A model generated the notes under the pieces. It saw only the letters and a program-made list of their open reading frames with translations. It had not been told where the DNA came from and made no database searches. A DNA stretch of 63,207 bases from a virus, in IMG/VR virus record IMGVR_UViG_3300019458_000036, positions 1 to 63,207 of that record. One strand, 5' to 3'. The position numbers were made by a program, and so were the translations under genes. Shown here piece after piece: positions 38,613-44,869 of the stretch (position 1 is its first letter; every line of letters begins with the position of its first letter).

Positions 38613-39049
38613 GTGATTCGGTACCTCTTGAACAACCGCGAGTACTCCTCGAGCCTCGCGTAGCGGAAACGCTTCCAGAAAGCCGGGTGAGGGACGGGCA
38701 CGGCCCCGGGATGCAGTCTCTGGGCCACCTTCCCGAGAGCGAAAATGACCGCCCAGGAACGGTTCAGCGCGTTTGTCTGGGGGAGCCCCCGTGGGTTACC
38801 CAGGAGGTCTAGGGAGTTCGCCCAGGCCAGCGTTTTCTCGCGGAAACCGGCGAGGTGTAGGGCCCGGGTGAGGTAGGGTCCGCAGCCACCCGGCCCGCAA
38901 AAGGGGATCTCCCGGGTCACGGTCTCCGGGTTGCCCATCTGCTCCCCGACGATGAGGTAGCGGGCCGCTGGCGAGCCCACCATCCACTCGGGATAGTGGC
39001 CGGCGGCCCAGGCAACCCGTCTCGTCACGATGTCTCTGTACTCTATCAC
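38609..39049 (-). CDS. uracil-DNA glycosylase superfamily-like protein
   Basis: 146 residues. ARYLIVGEQMGNPETV and IPFCGPGGCGPYLTRALHLA follow the family 4/5 UDG motif 1 and loop, then LAWANSLDLL, WAVIFALGKVAQRLHPGA and VPVPHPAFWKRF (HP motif 2). No four-cysteine Fe-S set is visible. Could remove uracil or act on a modified base. The GTG at 39049 overlaps the -10 box of a promoter at 39040-39069, so a downstream GTG at 39028 is an alternative start. Confidence 0.65.
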   Translation of the reverse strand: MIEYRDIVTRRVAWAAGHYPEWMVGSPAARYLIVGEQMGNPETVTREIPFCGPGGCGPYLTRALHLAGFREKTLAWANSLDLLGNPRGLPQTNALNRSWAVIFALGKVAQRLHPGAVPVPHPAFWKRFRYARLEEYSRLFKRYRIT

Positions 39050-39069
39050 CGGTTATTATCTCTTGTCAA
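39040..39069 (-). promoter_or_regulatory. sigma70-type promoter (18-bp spacer)
   Basis: TTGACA (39069-39064), 18 bp, TAGAGT (39045-39040) with GTGATA overlap as in related promoters. Confidence 0.6.
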
Positions 39070-39615
39070 TCACAAGTCGCACAGCGTGTGTCGCACATGT
39101 CGCTCCTCGAGGCCCAGCTCTTCGGCGATGGCCTTCGGTTTGACCCCGGTCATGAAGAGCTCCAACACCCGCAGGGTGAGCTCCGGGTCCTCGGGGTCAC
39201 CCGCACCTCGAAGCTGGCGAACCGGCTTGTCGTAGTTGACCTTCTTCGGCTTGTCGTAGACCTTCACCTCGAAGCCGCGTGCCGCGTAGTTGGCCACGAA
39301 CTCTTTGACGGTGAGCCTGGTTCCGCTCAGAGAGAGGTTCCAAGTGGACGATGCATAGCCACCCTTGGTGTCGGCTCGCTCGGTGTCCCAGCGAAACGTC
39401 ATGCCCTGTCTCACGAAGCCGTTTGACGCCAGGGAGTAGTGGCTAACGCCGTTGACGTAACCCACGCCCACGGGAAGGAGCTTGCTGGGTCTCGTTGCCC
39501 GAGCCACCTCCATGATGGTCATGAACTTCGCGCGCCGGGCCTCCCGGTGAGCCGCCTCCTTGCGGGCCCGCTTTTCTCTCTTCGCTATCAGCTCTGAGCT
39601 CACTAGTCCTTTCAT
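39070..39615 (-). CDS. helix-turn-helix regulator-like protein
   Basis: 181 residues. Basic start (IAKREKRARKEAAHREARRA), beta-rich middle (LLPVGVGYVNGVSHYSLASN), and a C-terminal HTH (KAIAEELGLEERHVRHTLCD). Promoter and AGGAGG ribosome site directly upstream. Likely a DNA-binding regulator of the middle genes. Confidence 0.65.
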   Translation of the reverse strand: MKGLVSSELIAKREKRARKEAAHREARRAKFMTIMEVARATRPSKLLPVGVGYVNGVSHYSLASNGFVRQGMTFRWDTERADTKGGYASSTWNLSLSGTRLTVKEFVANYAARGFEVKVYDKPKKVNYDKPVRQLRGAGDPEDPELTLRVLELFMTGVKPKAIAEELGLEERHVRHTLCDL

Positions 39616-39636
39616 GATCGCTAACCTCCTGGCTCT

Positions 39637-39665
39637 AGTGTATCGCGGTTTTTATCTTTTGTCAA
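39637..39665 (-). promoter_or_regulatory. sigma70-type promoter
   Basis: TTGACA (39665-39660), 17 bp (AAAGATAAAAACCGCGA), TACACT (39642-39637). Confidence 0.8.
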
Positions 39666-40387
39666 CGCCCAAACTCGTCCTCCGCGTCACTGATGGCCTC
39701 CTGGACAGCCTTCCTCAGCGAGACCTTGGCGGTCATGTCACCCGTGTTCCATGCGTGGTGATATGCTTTGATGGAGGTCATGCTGACCTTCTTTGCATAG
39801 GTAGCGCGAAGCAGGAGCTTGAAGTTTTGCCGAAAGGTTCGGCTGTCCTTCGGCTCGAGCTTCTCGTAGATCTTTAGCAGCTCCTGAGGGTAAAGTGTTC
39901 CGAGACGAGAGGCCACCATCGAGTGCAGCAAGGCGGCTCCACCGTAACTTTGAGCCACAGTCCAAGCCAGGCGCTCGGTCGTGGTGAGCCTGGGTATCTC
40001 GCCAAAGTTGATGGAGCGCACGTTGGCGTAACGGGATAAAACCCACTCTAGCTTCTGGTTTGAGGTGACCCGCTTTGCCGGGCGCTCACTCAGATAGAGT
40101 TGCTCTGCCGTGAGCTCGTCATTGATGGTGAACCAGCCGGTCTTGAGACCGAGGTTACGAGCAGCTTGAACGCGCCGGTGCCCTCGACCTAAGACATAGT
40201 CGCAGCCGAGCTCGCCGGGCTGGCCGGGGTTCCACTTGGGAACTCCATGACCGTACTCCCTGAAGCCGTCCTCGACATCTCGCACTGACTCAACTCTCGA
40301 CTCCGGGTTGTGCTTGTACAACACGATGTCGTCCAACTGAAACTCACAAACTGACCTCTCGGTTTTGCTCTTTAGCTTTGCAGTCAC
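39662..40387 (-). CDS. ParB-like nuclease-domain protein
   Basis: 241 residues, GTG start at 40387 behind AGAAAGAAGG. VCEFQLDDIVLYKHNP begins the domain, and CDYVLGRGHRRVQAARNLGL is the ParB-type GxGHRR box. A long helical C-terminus follows (LLKIYEKLEPKDSRTFRQNF). ParB-fold proteins in phages act as DNA-binding factors, nucleases or, in base-modification clusters, kinases. Preceded by a structured 5' leader. Confidence 0.75.
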   Translation of the reverse strand: MTAKLKSKTERSVCEFQLDDIVLYKHNPESRVESVRDVEDGFREYGHGVPKWNPGQPGELGCDYVLGRGHRRVQAARNLGLKTGWFTINDELTAEQLYLSERPAKRVTSNQKLEWVLSRYANVRSINFGEIPRLTTTERLAWTVAQSYGGAALLHSMVASRLGTLYPQELLKIYEKLEPKDSRTFRQNFKLLLRATYAKKVSMTSIKAYHHAWNTGDMTAKVSLRKAVQEAISDAEDEFGR

Positions 40388-40471
40388 GTGTTGCCTTCTT
40401 TCTGGAGCGTCAGCTCCGGGACGGGGAGAGCATCGTGGCTCTCCCTCACCCGCAGCCGCTACGCTGCCTCG
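40388..40471 (-). promoter_or_regulatory. structured 5' leader L1 (three hairpins)
   Basis: On the minus strand: GCAGC-loop-GCTGC, then GGGTGAGGG with stem GGGAGAGC/GCTCTCCC (40424-40445), then GGAGC-loop-GCTCC, then the ribosome site of the ParB-like gene. 75 of 78 bases match leader L2 (41161-41238). Confidence 0.8.
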
Positions 40472-40551
40472 GCAATCTTCTGCCAGTCGTTGCGCGGGAG
40501 CTCGATGATCTCGCCACCGGCGCGCTCGAGGGCGGTTGCCTCCTCATACAC
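40459..40551 (-). CDS. 30-residue upstream ORF ending inside leader L1
   Basis: GTG 40551 to TAG 40459: VYEEATALERAGGEIIELPR and ends IAEAA, with the stop codon in the first hairpin of L1. Follows the promoter at 40561-40589. Could be a regulatory leader peptide. Confidence 0.45.
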   Translation of the reverse strand: MYEEATALERAGGEIIELPRNDWQKIAEAA

Positions 40552-40560
40552 GAGCCACCC

Positions 40561-40589
40561 ACTCTATCACTTGATTTTAACCTTGTCAA
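40561..40589 (-). promoter_or_regulatory. sigma70-type promoter
   Basis: TTGACA (40589-40584), 17 bp (AGGTTAAAATCAAGTGA), TAGAGT (40566-40561). Drives the leader L1/ParB-like unit. Confidence 0.8.
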
Positions 40590-40766
40590 CTACCTTTCCT
40601 TACCCCGGTGGCCGAGGTGCCAGCAATGGCAGAAGGGGCACCGGTAAGAGCGGAGCTCGCCGCGGTTCGCCCCGCGATGTTTCACCGCTCGGCCAATCTT
40701 TCGCTCGGCCTCGTCGCGGGACGAGTACTCCTGCTTGCCGTAGCACTCACGAGCCTCGCGGTCCAC
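40590..40766 (-). CDS. 58-residue zinc-finger protein
   Basis: GTG 40766 behind GGGGAGG; stop TAG at 40590 abuts the next promoter. CYGKQEYSSRDEAERKIGRA then YRCPFCHCWHLGHRGKER: C, C-x2-C and W-H-x3-H, a layout known from small phage zinc fingers. Confidence 0.65.
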   Translation of the reverse strand: MDREARECYGKQEYSSRDEAERKIGRAVKHRGANRGELRSYRCPFCHCWHLGHRGKER

Positions 40767-40769
40767 GGC

Positions 40770-40973
40770 TCACCTCCCCTCTCTCAGGATATCCACGCAT
40801 AGCTCAAAGAGATCGCGGTGGGGCAAGTCGGACGCGTCGGCATAACCAAACCGGGTGCCTACCCAACAACGAGCCTCGATGACTAACTCATCTCGATCGT
40901 AAAACCAGACGTCGCGCGACGACGACAGGAGGTCGATGAGCGTCGTGAGAAGCGTCGTTTCGCTCAGTTGCAT
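40770..40973 (-). CDS. small acidic helical protein
   Basis: 67 residues: MQLSETTLLTTLIDLLSSSR, WFYDRDELVIEARCWVGTRF and DLPHRDLFELCVDILREGR. ATG 40973 touches the upstream stop. No family recognised. Confidence 0.6.
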   Translation of the reverse strand: MQLSETTLLTTLIDLLSSSRDVWFYDRDELVIEARCWVGTRFGYADASDLPHRDLFELCVDILREGR

Positions 40974-41155
40974 TACCGGTCTAGCCTTTCTTCGCTGTCC
41001 ATCAGTGACTGCACGAGGTTAGAAAGATCTCGTCGCTGGCGCTTCAGCAACTGGATCTCATATTCTAACTCAGTGACTCGTCGCGCAGCTTTCCAAAGCT
41101 TTCGGCTCATGTCACTCAACTCTATGGGCTGTGTCATGTTGTGCTGGGGGTTCAT
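40973..41155 (-). CDS. 60-residue coiled-coil protein
   Basis: MNPQHNMTQPIELSDMSRKL, then AARRVTELEYEIQLLKRQRR: one heptad-like helix. Preceded by leader L2 and AAGAAGG. Unknown role. Confidence 0.6.
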   Translation of the reverse strand: MNPQHNMTQPIELSDMSRKLWKAARRVTELEYEIQLLKRQRRDLSNLVQSLMDSEERLDR

Positions 41156-41241
41156 GGTAACCTTCTTTCTGGAGCGTCAGCTCCGGGACGGGGAGAGTCT
41201 CGTGGCTCTCCCTCACCCGCAGCCGTTACGCTGCCTCGAGC
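41156..41241 (-). promoter_or_regulatory. structured 5' leader L2 (three hairpins)
   Basis: Near copy of L1: stem GGGAGAG/CTCTCCC at 41191-41212, GCAGC/GCTGC and GGAGC/GCTCC hairpins at either side, then ribosome site and ATG. Confidence 0.8.
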
Positions 41242-41255
41242 CAGAAGCTTTTCAC
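41226..41255 (-). CDS. 9-residue upstream ORF ending inside leader L2
   Basis: GTG 41255 overlaps the stop of the gene upstream (GTGA); reads VKSFWLEAA and stops within the first hairpin, as the upstream ORF of L1 does (also ends EAA). Confidence 0.35.
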   Translation of the reverse strand: MKSFWLEAA

Positions 41256-41650
41256 CTGAACCTCTTGTCGTGGATTTCCCACGTGGGATCTCTGAGCTTC
41301 CAGAGCAGGGCATGAGTCCACTCATGAATCAGCACTTTGTGAACCTGGCGGCCCGTCATCGAACCGATTCGCGCGTAGGCCATGACGCCGTATTCCCGAA
41401 CGCCCTTACCTACCGGTACGTCGTAAACTGCGAAGCAACCTAGGGCCAATTGGCCCGAGCAAGGCATTCGACCCGGCATCTCCAGAAGTTGCACGCCGGA
41501 CACGTCGGCTGTCGCTGCTTCTGGATAGCCCAGGGCCACGAGCCTTGCCCGAGCATCGCGGAGGGCGATATCCATCAGTCGCTCCCTGCCGCGAGCATCG
41601 GCGGAAAGGCTCATCAAGAGGAGAATTGTCACGAGGGCCGCCAGCCTCAC
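41252..41650 (-). CDS. secreted HExxH metalloprotease-like protein
   Basis: 132 residues. Signal peptide MRLAALVTILLLMSLSADA, then a mature part with QVHKVLIHEWTHALLWKLRD: HEWTH is a zincin HExxH motif, followed 13 residues later by EIHDKRF, which could give the third ligand. Two cysteines (PCSGQLALGC) may form a disulfide. A periplasmic protease or peptidase, role unknown; lysis help is possible. Confidence 0.6.
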   Translation of the reverse strand: MRLAALVTILLLMSLSADARGRERLMDIALRDARARLVALGYPEAATADVSGVQLLEMPGRMPCSGQLALGCFAVYDVPVGKGVREYGVMAYARIGSMTGRQVHKVLIHEWTHALLWKLRDPTWEIHDKRFR

Positions 41651-41883
41651 AGGTTAACCTCTTCATCCCAGTAGTGGCGCTGGAAGTTTTCCTCGTGGTT
41701 CATCGCGATGGGCTCCTCGGCGTACCCCATGATGATCCTGGTCAGGCAGCTCGGACATCTCCAGACGTCGGCAGCGATCTTGTAGTAGGGTCCGAAGCTC
41801 GAGTTGACTTGGACCGTCACGTCGTTCTTGTGGGCCTTCAGCGGAATCTTGCAAGCGAAGCACGTCACCTTTGGAATGAACAT
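41647..41883 (-). CDS. zinc-ribbon protein
   Basis: 78 residues from ATG 41883 (MFIPKVTCFACKIPLKAHKN). CFAC and CPSC pairs, 45 residues apart. AGGAGGT lies just before the start. C-terminal HEENFQRHYWDEEVNL is acidic. Confidence 0.65.
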   Translation of the reverse strand: MFIPKVTCFACKIPLKAHKNDVTVQVNSSFGPYYKIAADVWRCPSCLTRIIMGYAEEPIAMNHEENFQRHYWDEEVNL

Positions 41884-41884
41884 C

Positions 41885-42055
41885 TCATACCTCCTGTTCG
41901 TCGCGGTAGTTCTCGAGCATGCCCTCATGCCACTGCTTTTCGATCTCAGTCCAACCGCGGGGAAATGTGTCGCGAGCACACCAGCACTCCCAGTCCGCCT
42001 CCGTGAAGTCGAGGCCAGCCTCTCGGAAGATGGCCGCGAGCTCTTGCCTGCTCAT
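41885..42055 (-). CDS. 56-residue protein
   Basis: ATG 42055 overlaps the upstream stop (ATGA). MSRQELAAIFREAGLDFTEA, then WECWCARDTFPRGWTEIEKQ, acidic end. Tight coupling on both sides supports it. Unknown function. Confidence 0.55.
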   Translation of the reverse strand: MSRQELAAIFREAGLDFTEADWECWCARDTFPRGWTEIEKQWHEGMLENYRDEQEV

Positions 42056-42276
42056 CGGTCTCCGTCGTGCTCGGCCCAGGTGTCGTCACCGTGCCACTCT
42101 TCGTCGGCGGCCTCCTCGTTGAGCTGCTCCTCGTGGGAGAGGGCCGCTTGGGCCTCCTCGAGGAGGCAGGGCTCGTGGTCGTCCTCCGTCTCGAAGGCCT
42201 CGGCTCCGCACCAGATGCACTGAGTACCCAGTCGCTCTTCCTCGGCCCCCAGCTCCAACCATCTCTCGAAAGTCAT
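42052..42276 (-). CDS. acidic zinc-binding protein
   Basis: 74 residues from ATG 42276 (MTFERWLELGAEEERLGTQC). CIWCGAEAFET and EPC give three Cys, with His nearby; the C-terminus is very acidic (EWHGDDTWAEHDGDR). Promoter at 42302-42330 and AAAGGAG precede it. Confidence 0.65.
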   Translation of the reverse strand: MTFERWLELGAEEERLGTQCIWCGAEAFETEDDHEPCLLEEAQAALSHEEQLNEEAADEEWHGDDTWAEHDGDR

Positions 42277-42301
42277 TGGCGTTCTCCTTTGTTCTAAGGC
42301 T

Positions 42302-42330
42302 AGTGTATCACGGTTAAAATCCTCTGTCAA
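42302..42330 (-). promoter_or_regulatory. sigma70-type promoter
   Basis: TTGACA (42330-42325), 17 bp (GAGGATTTTAACCGTGA), TACACT (42307-42302). Confidence 0.8.
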
Positions 42331-42581
42331 CTCGGGATTTGGCCCGCTTCCGGTCTCCGGGCTTTCTTGCAGCAACTGCAAGCGCAAGCCTGAACGCTGC
42401 GGTAGACCTGCAGTAGATCGCGTACGGTTTTCTCGTGGCCGTCGTGGGCATCGAGAGAGTCGCACGTCCAGCCCGAGGCGAGGCATAGCCAAAGGCCGTC
42501 CTCGTCCTCGAAAACTTCGCTTACGCGAGGGTCGCCGTTGACTATGTCAAGCGACTGATATCGCGTCCTGTTTTTCTTCAT
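42327..42581 (-). CDS. small conserved phage protein
   Basis: 84 residues: MKKNRTRYQSLDIVNGDPRV, FEDEDGLWLCLASGWTCDSL, HEKTVRDLLQVYRSVQACAC. I recognise this small family (LASGW, then HE-TVRDLL) from other phages, without a known function. C-terminal CACSCCKK may bind metal. Behind leader L3. Confidence 0.65.
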   Translation of the reverse strand: MKKNRTRYQSLDIVNGDPRVSEVFEDEDGLWLCLASGWTCDSLDAHDGHEKTVRDLLQVYRSVQACACSCCKKARRPEAGQIPS

Positions 42582-42650
42582 AGCCTTCCTTTGGTTCGAG
42601 CATCTCGGGATCGGGGCGAACGGTCCGCGCCCCTCACCCGCGAGGCTCGA
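42582..42650 (-). promoter_or_regulatory. structured 5' leader L3
   Basis: Minus strand GCGGGTGAGG then stem GGGGCG/CGCCCC (42613-42633), CCGATCCCG, CGAG-ATG-CTCG hairpin, then AAAGGAAGG and ATG. Same order as L1 and L2 but different stem bases. Confidence 0.7.
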
Positions 42651-43025
42651 CTACTTCTGAATCACCGAGACCCGGTTGTCCTCGATGTAGACATAGACGA
42701 GCGGAAGCTCGAAGTGCGGGCCCGGTCCAAAAGAGGGCGAAGGGCATGATATTCCACTTCGGAGACGTCCGTTTGCGCTCAAAACGTACACCCACTGAAG
42801 ACTGAGACTGTCCGCGGTTTCGGTGGAGTACCCACGGCACGGCTTGCCGACTGCGGCGATCACGTCCTCCCACCACTGCCCGACGAAGACGTCATGGTTC
42901 TTGATGCGCGCGTTGTAGAACGCGGCGGTCTCCGGAGTCGCGTTCGGATCCTTGGTTGTCTTGTCTTTCGCGAACACGGAAACCGAAACCAGCACCATCA
43001 TCAGGGTTGCGATTGTCTTTTTCAC
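42651..43025 (-). CDS. secreted protein, SmpA/BamE-like fold possible
   Basis: 124 residues from GTG 43025 with signal peptide VKKTIATLMMVLVSVSVFA. Mature part: FVGQWWEDVIAAVGKPCRGY, SLQWVYVLSANGRLR, LVYVYIEDNRVSVIQK: helix then strands ending with a GKP and VY-F-N-V pattern like the small SmpA/OmlA periplasmic domain. AAGGAG ribosome site. Confidence 0.6.
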   Translation of the reverse strand: MKKTIATLMMVLVSVSVFAKDKTTKDPNATPETAAFYNARIKNHDVFVGQWWEDVIAAVGKPCRGYSTETADSLSLQWVYVLSANGRLRSGISCPSPSFGPGPHFELPLVYVYIEDNRVSVIQK

Positions 43026-43110
43026 TTGCTTTCTCCTTGGTTTGAGTCGCCCGTTATGAGCGCCTCGGGATCGGGGCGAAGTGGTTCGCCCCTCACCCGC
43101 GGGGCTCAGC
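43026..43110 (-). promoter_or_regulatory. structured 5' leader L4
   Basis: Stem GGGGCGAA/TTCGCCCC (43073-43092) behind CGGGTGAGG, then CCGATCCCG, GAG-GCG-CTC hairpin and AAGGAG with GTG start. A CCGCGG/CCGCGG stem precedes it around the upstream stop codon. Confidence 0.7.
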
Positions 43111-43306
43111 CGCGGATCGGCTTCCAACTCTTCACGAGGCGGTCCACGCTGATAGTGATCACCCGTCGGAGGTTGCCGTCGAGGTCCTCGACCCTCACGA
43201 GGACCCAGCCCTCCTTGACGCTGACGACTCGCAGTCGCTCGCCGCTCATGGTTAGCTCAGTGGTGCCGCCCACCCAGAGGCTGCCCTTGTCGAGATTGGT
43301 CTTCAT
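43106..43306 (-). CDS. 66-residue beta-rich protein
   Basis: MKTNLDKGSLWVGGTTELTM, LRVVSVKEGWVLVRVEDLDG, LVKSWKPIRG. SH3-like or KOW-like strand pattern. ATGA overlap with the upstream gene. Unknown role. Confidence 0.6.
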   Translation of the reverse strand: MKTNLDKGSLWVGGTTELTMSGERLRVVSVKEGWVLVRVEDLDGNLRRVITISVDRLVKSWKPIRG

Positions 43307-43515
43307 CTTGTCCTCCTCAGCCTCGCAAGCTTCGTCGAGCCGAGGTAACGGACGGGTCCGTGATACGACCTACCGTTAACCCGGCGCTCTCCGCTCCACG
43401 ACCGGAAGATGAAGTAGGTAACCCTTCCCCACGTGGAGTTGATCTTGATCTCTAGCTTGAGGTGTCCGAACACCTCGCTGTCGTGATCGGAGTGCGCTAA
43501 CCTTTCGATCTTCAT
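43303..43515 (-). CDS. 70-residue basic protein
   Basis: MKIERLAHSDHDSEVFGHLK, strands (INSTWGRVTYFIFRSWSGER), basic end KLARLRRTR. AAGGAGAACGAAG before the ATG. No family recognised. Confidence 0.6.
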   Translation of the reverse strand: MKIERLAHSDHDSEVFGHLKLEIKINSTWGRVTYFIFRSWSGERRVNGRSYHGPVRYLGSTKLARLRRTR

Positions 43516-43528
43516 CTTCGTTCTCCTT

Positions 43529-43551
43529 GATCAGGGAGGGAGTCACCCTCC
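43529..43551 (-). promoter_or_regulatory. hairpin before a start codon
   Basis: GGAGGGTGACTCCCTCC on the minus strand can fold (stem GGAGGG/TCCCTCC); the related GAGGGTTGACTCCCTCCC lies at 43892-43910, upstream of the next gene. Possibly a further member of the leader family. Confidence 0.45.
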
Positions 43552-43857
43552 GTAGAACATGTCGAGGCCGCAGAGTGGGTCGCGGGTCTCTTCATCGTGT
43601 TGCTGGGGGTTTCCATTCGCGAGCTCTCGCCGAATCTCGGGGATGGTGAACACCTCGGCTTGGGCCCAGGCATCGCCGGCGATGTACACCGCGAGGATTT
43701 GCCTTGCGCCGTTTGAGGTGTGCCACGAGGAGCGACTCCACTCGAGGGCTCTCTCGAAAGCCCGGGTGACCGTCTCGAATCGACCAGAGATGGACCGGGC
43801 ATCGCTGAGAACCGCGACCACGTTGTAGGTCGTCGTCTTCTTCGTCGTCTTCTTCAT
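43543..43857 (-). CDS. small protein with C-terminal DPLCGL motif
   Basis: 104 residues from ATG 43857 (MKKTTKKTTTYNVVAVLSDA); AAAGGAG fits this ATG better than the one two codons upstream. AFERALEWSRSSWHTSNG and ILAVYIAGDAWAQAEVFTIP are a small alpha-beta domain. Ends with EETRDPLCGLDMFYGG, a motif shared with the next gene upstream. Confidence 0.6.
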   Translation of the reverse strand: MKKTTKKTTTYNVVAVLSDARSISGRFETVTRAFERALEWSRSSWHTSNGARQILAVYIAGDAWAQAEVFTIPEIRRELANGNPQQHDEETRDPLCGLDMFYGG

Positions 43858-43931
43858 CTTCATTCTCCTTTCACTGGGACCGTGAGTGGTCTGGGAGGGA
43901 GTCAACCCTCGAGGGTTAACCCCGACCCGCA

Positions 43932-44126
43932 CTACTCGGGCTCGGCGCAGTCGGGACAGGAAACACCCTCGAGGCCGCAGAGCGGGTCGTGAGCCACTTC
44001 CACTTCATCGTCATCCGGGCCCGCCTCGCGCCACTCCGTGTCTGACGGGCCGCAGACCAGCAACGTGCCCTCCTCGACGCGGTACCAGGTGTCTCCAACT
44101 CTCGTGTCTTTCATATTCATCGTCAT
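43932..44126 (-). CDS. 64-residue acidic protein with DPLCGL motif
   Basis: MTMNMKDTRVGDTWYRVEEG, DTEWREAGPDDDEVEVAHDP, then LCGLEGVSCPDCAEPE. Shares DPLCGL with the downstream gene; the added CPDC may complete a metal site. First gene behind the early promoter at 44151-44179. Confidence 0.65.
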   Translation of the reverse strand: MTMNMKDTRVGDTWYRVEEGTLLVCGPSDTEWREAGPDDDEVEVAHDPLCGLEGVSCPDCAEPE

Positions 44127-44150
44127 CGTCGTTTCTCCTTACCTATAGAT

Positions 44151-44179
44151 ATGATATCACTGGTTTTTAACTTTGTCAA
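44151..44179 (-). promoter_or_regulatory. strong sigma70-type promoter opening the early block
   Basis: TTGACA (44179-44174), 17 bp (AAGTTAAAAACCAGTGA), TATCAT (44156-44151), extended -10 TGA. AAGGAG and ATG follow. Confidence 0.85.
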
Positions 44180-44185
44180 CAAAAA

Positions 44186-44216
44186 TAGCAAAAAAATTTA
44201 AGCCCTTTGTTTTTAA
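44186..44216 (-). terminator. possible terminator at the end of the late block
   Basis: After the DUF5675 gene the minus strand reads AAAGGGCTTAAATTTTTTTG; a weak stem (CTAAG with CTTA) precedes the T-tract at 44189-44196. Position between late and early blocks supports it. Confidence 0.4.
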
Positions 44217-44224
44217 CTACTTAG
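44205..44224. repeat. 20-bp repeat shared with 31981-32000
   Basis: One mismatch in 20; both copies cover the stop codon of the gene upstream of a promoter. Confidence 0.9.
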
Positions 44225-44618
44225 AGGCCGCGTGAACCGTGTGAACTTCTAGGAAAAAGGAGTCCGCGCGGCCCGTGGCCAAGAGGAAGGCCGCGAAGCC
44301 AGCCGCGGAGCCGAGGACCGCCGGCCGGTCACCGAAAAAGCCGATCGTCGTCCCGCAGAGAATGCAGCCCAGCGAGTCCGTCTCGACGTTGCCGCGGTGG
44401 AACTTCACCTCGTCGTGGCCGTCCACGATGATCTCGTAGGTCTCGTAGGGGGGCTTACCGCGGTTGAAGGTCGATGGAATGCAGCGGTGGACGCCGTCGG
44501 GAATCACGACGCGCAGGTCCTCAAACGTGCGCTCAAGGGTGACGCAGATGGGGGAACCCGTGTCCGAGAGAAGGAGCCCGAAGGCTCCCTCCTCGGTCAC
44601 GGTGCGAAAGAGTTTCAC
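44217..44618 (-). CDS. DUF5675 family protein
   Basis: 133 residues. FGLLLSDTGSPICVTLERTF, GVHRCIPSTF, YEIIVDGHDEVKFHRGNVET, DSLGCILCGTTIG: the LEr, cIP-G, HxGN and GCI-G marks of DUF5675, found in phages and gut bacteria. The HxGN/GCI arrangement recalls an LD-peptidase or transpeptidase-like fold, so a wall-active role is possible. Last gene of the late block, next to holin-like genes. Confidence 0.75.
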   Translation of the reverse strand: MKLFRTVTEEGAFGLLLSDTGSPICVTLERTFEDLRVVIPDGVHRCIPSTFNRGKPPYETYEIIVDGHDEVKFHRGNVETDSLGCILCGTTIGFFGDRPAVLGSAAGFAAFLLATGRADSFFLEVHTVHAASK

Positions 44619-44869
44619 GCGTGCTTGTTGACGGCGTTAATCGCCTTGACGGCGCCTTCGATGACTTCGCTTACGCCCTCGGCGAATGCCTGGTCGTTGA
44701 CGAGGTCCTCGTGCTTGAGGCCCTCGATGCCCTTGACCGCGAGCAACACGATCTTAGTCACGAAGCCTTTCTTGAACTCCCCCTTCCCGCGGCCCGGGAT
44801 GAGCGACTCAACGAGCCCCACGATCGAGGGGATCTGCTGGATGATGGCGATCACTTCTGCGAGTCCCAT
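44615..44869 (-). CDS. small amphipathic protein
   Basis: 84 residues from ATG 44869 (MGLAEVIAIIQQIPSIVGLV), with GGAGG upstream. Hydrophobic first half, then FKKGFVTKIVLLAVKGIEGL and a helical end. Could be a membrane-active lysis protein; not a recognised holin. Confidence 0.55.
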   Translation of the reverse strand: MGLAEVIAIIQQIPSIVGLVESLIPGRGKGEFKKGFVTKIVLLAVKGIEGLKHEDLVNDQAFAEGVSEVIEGAVKAINAVNKHA

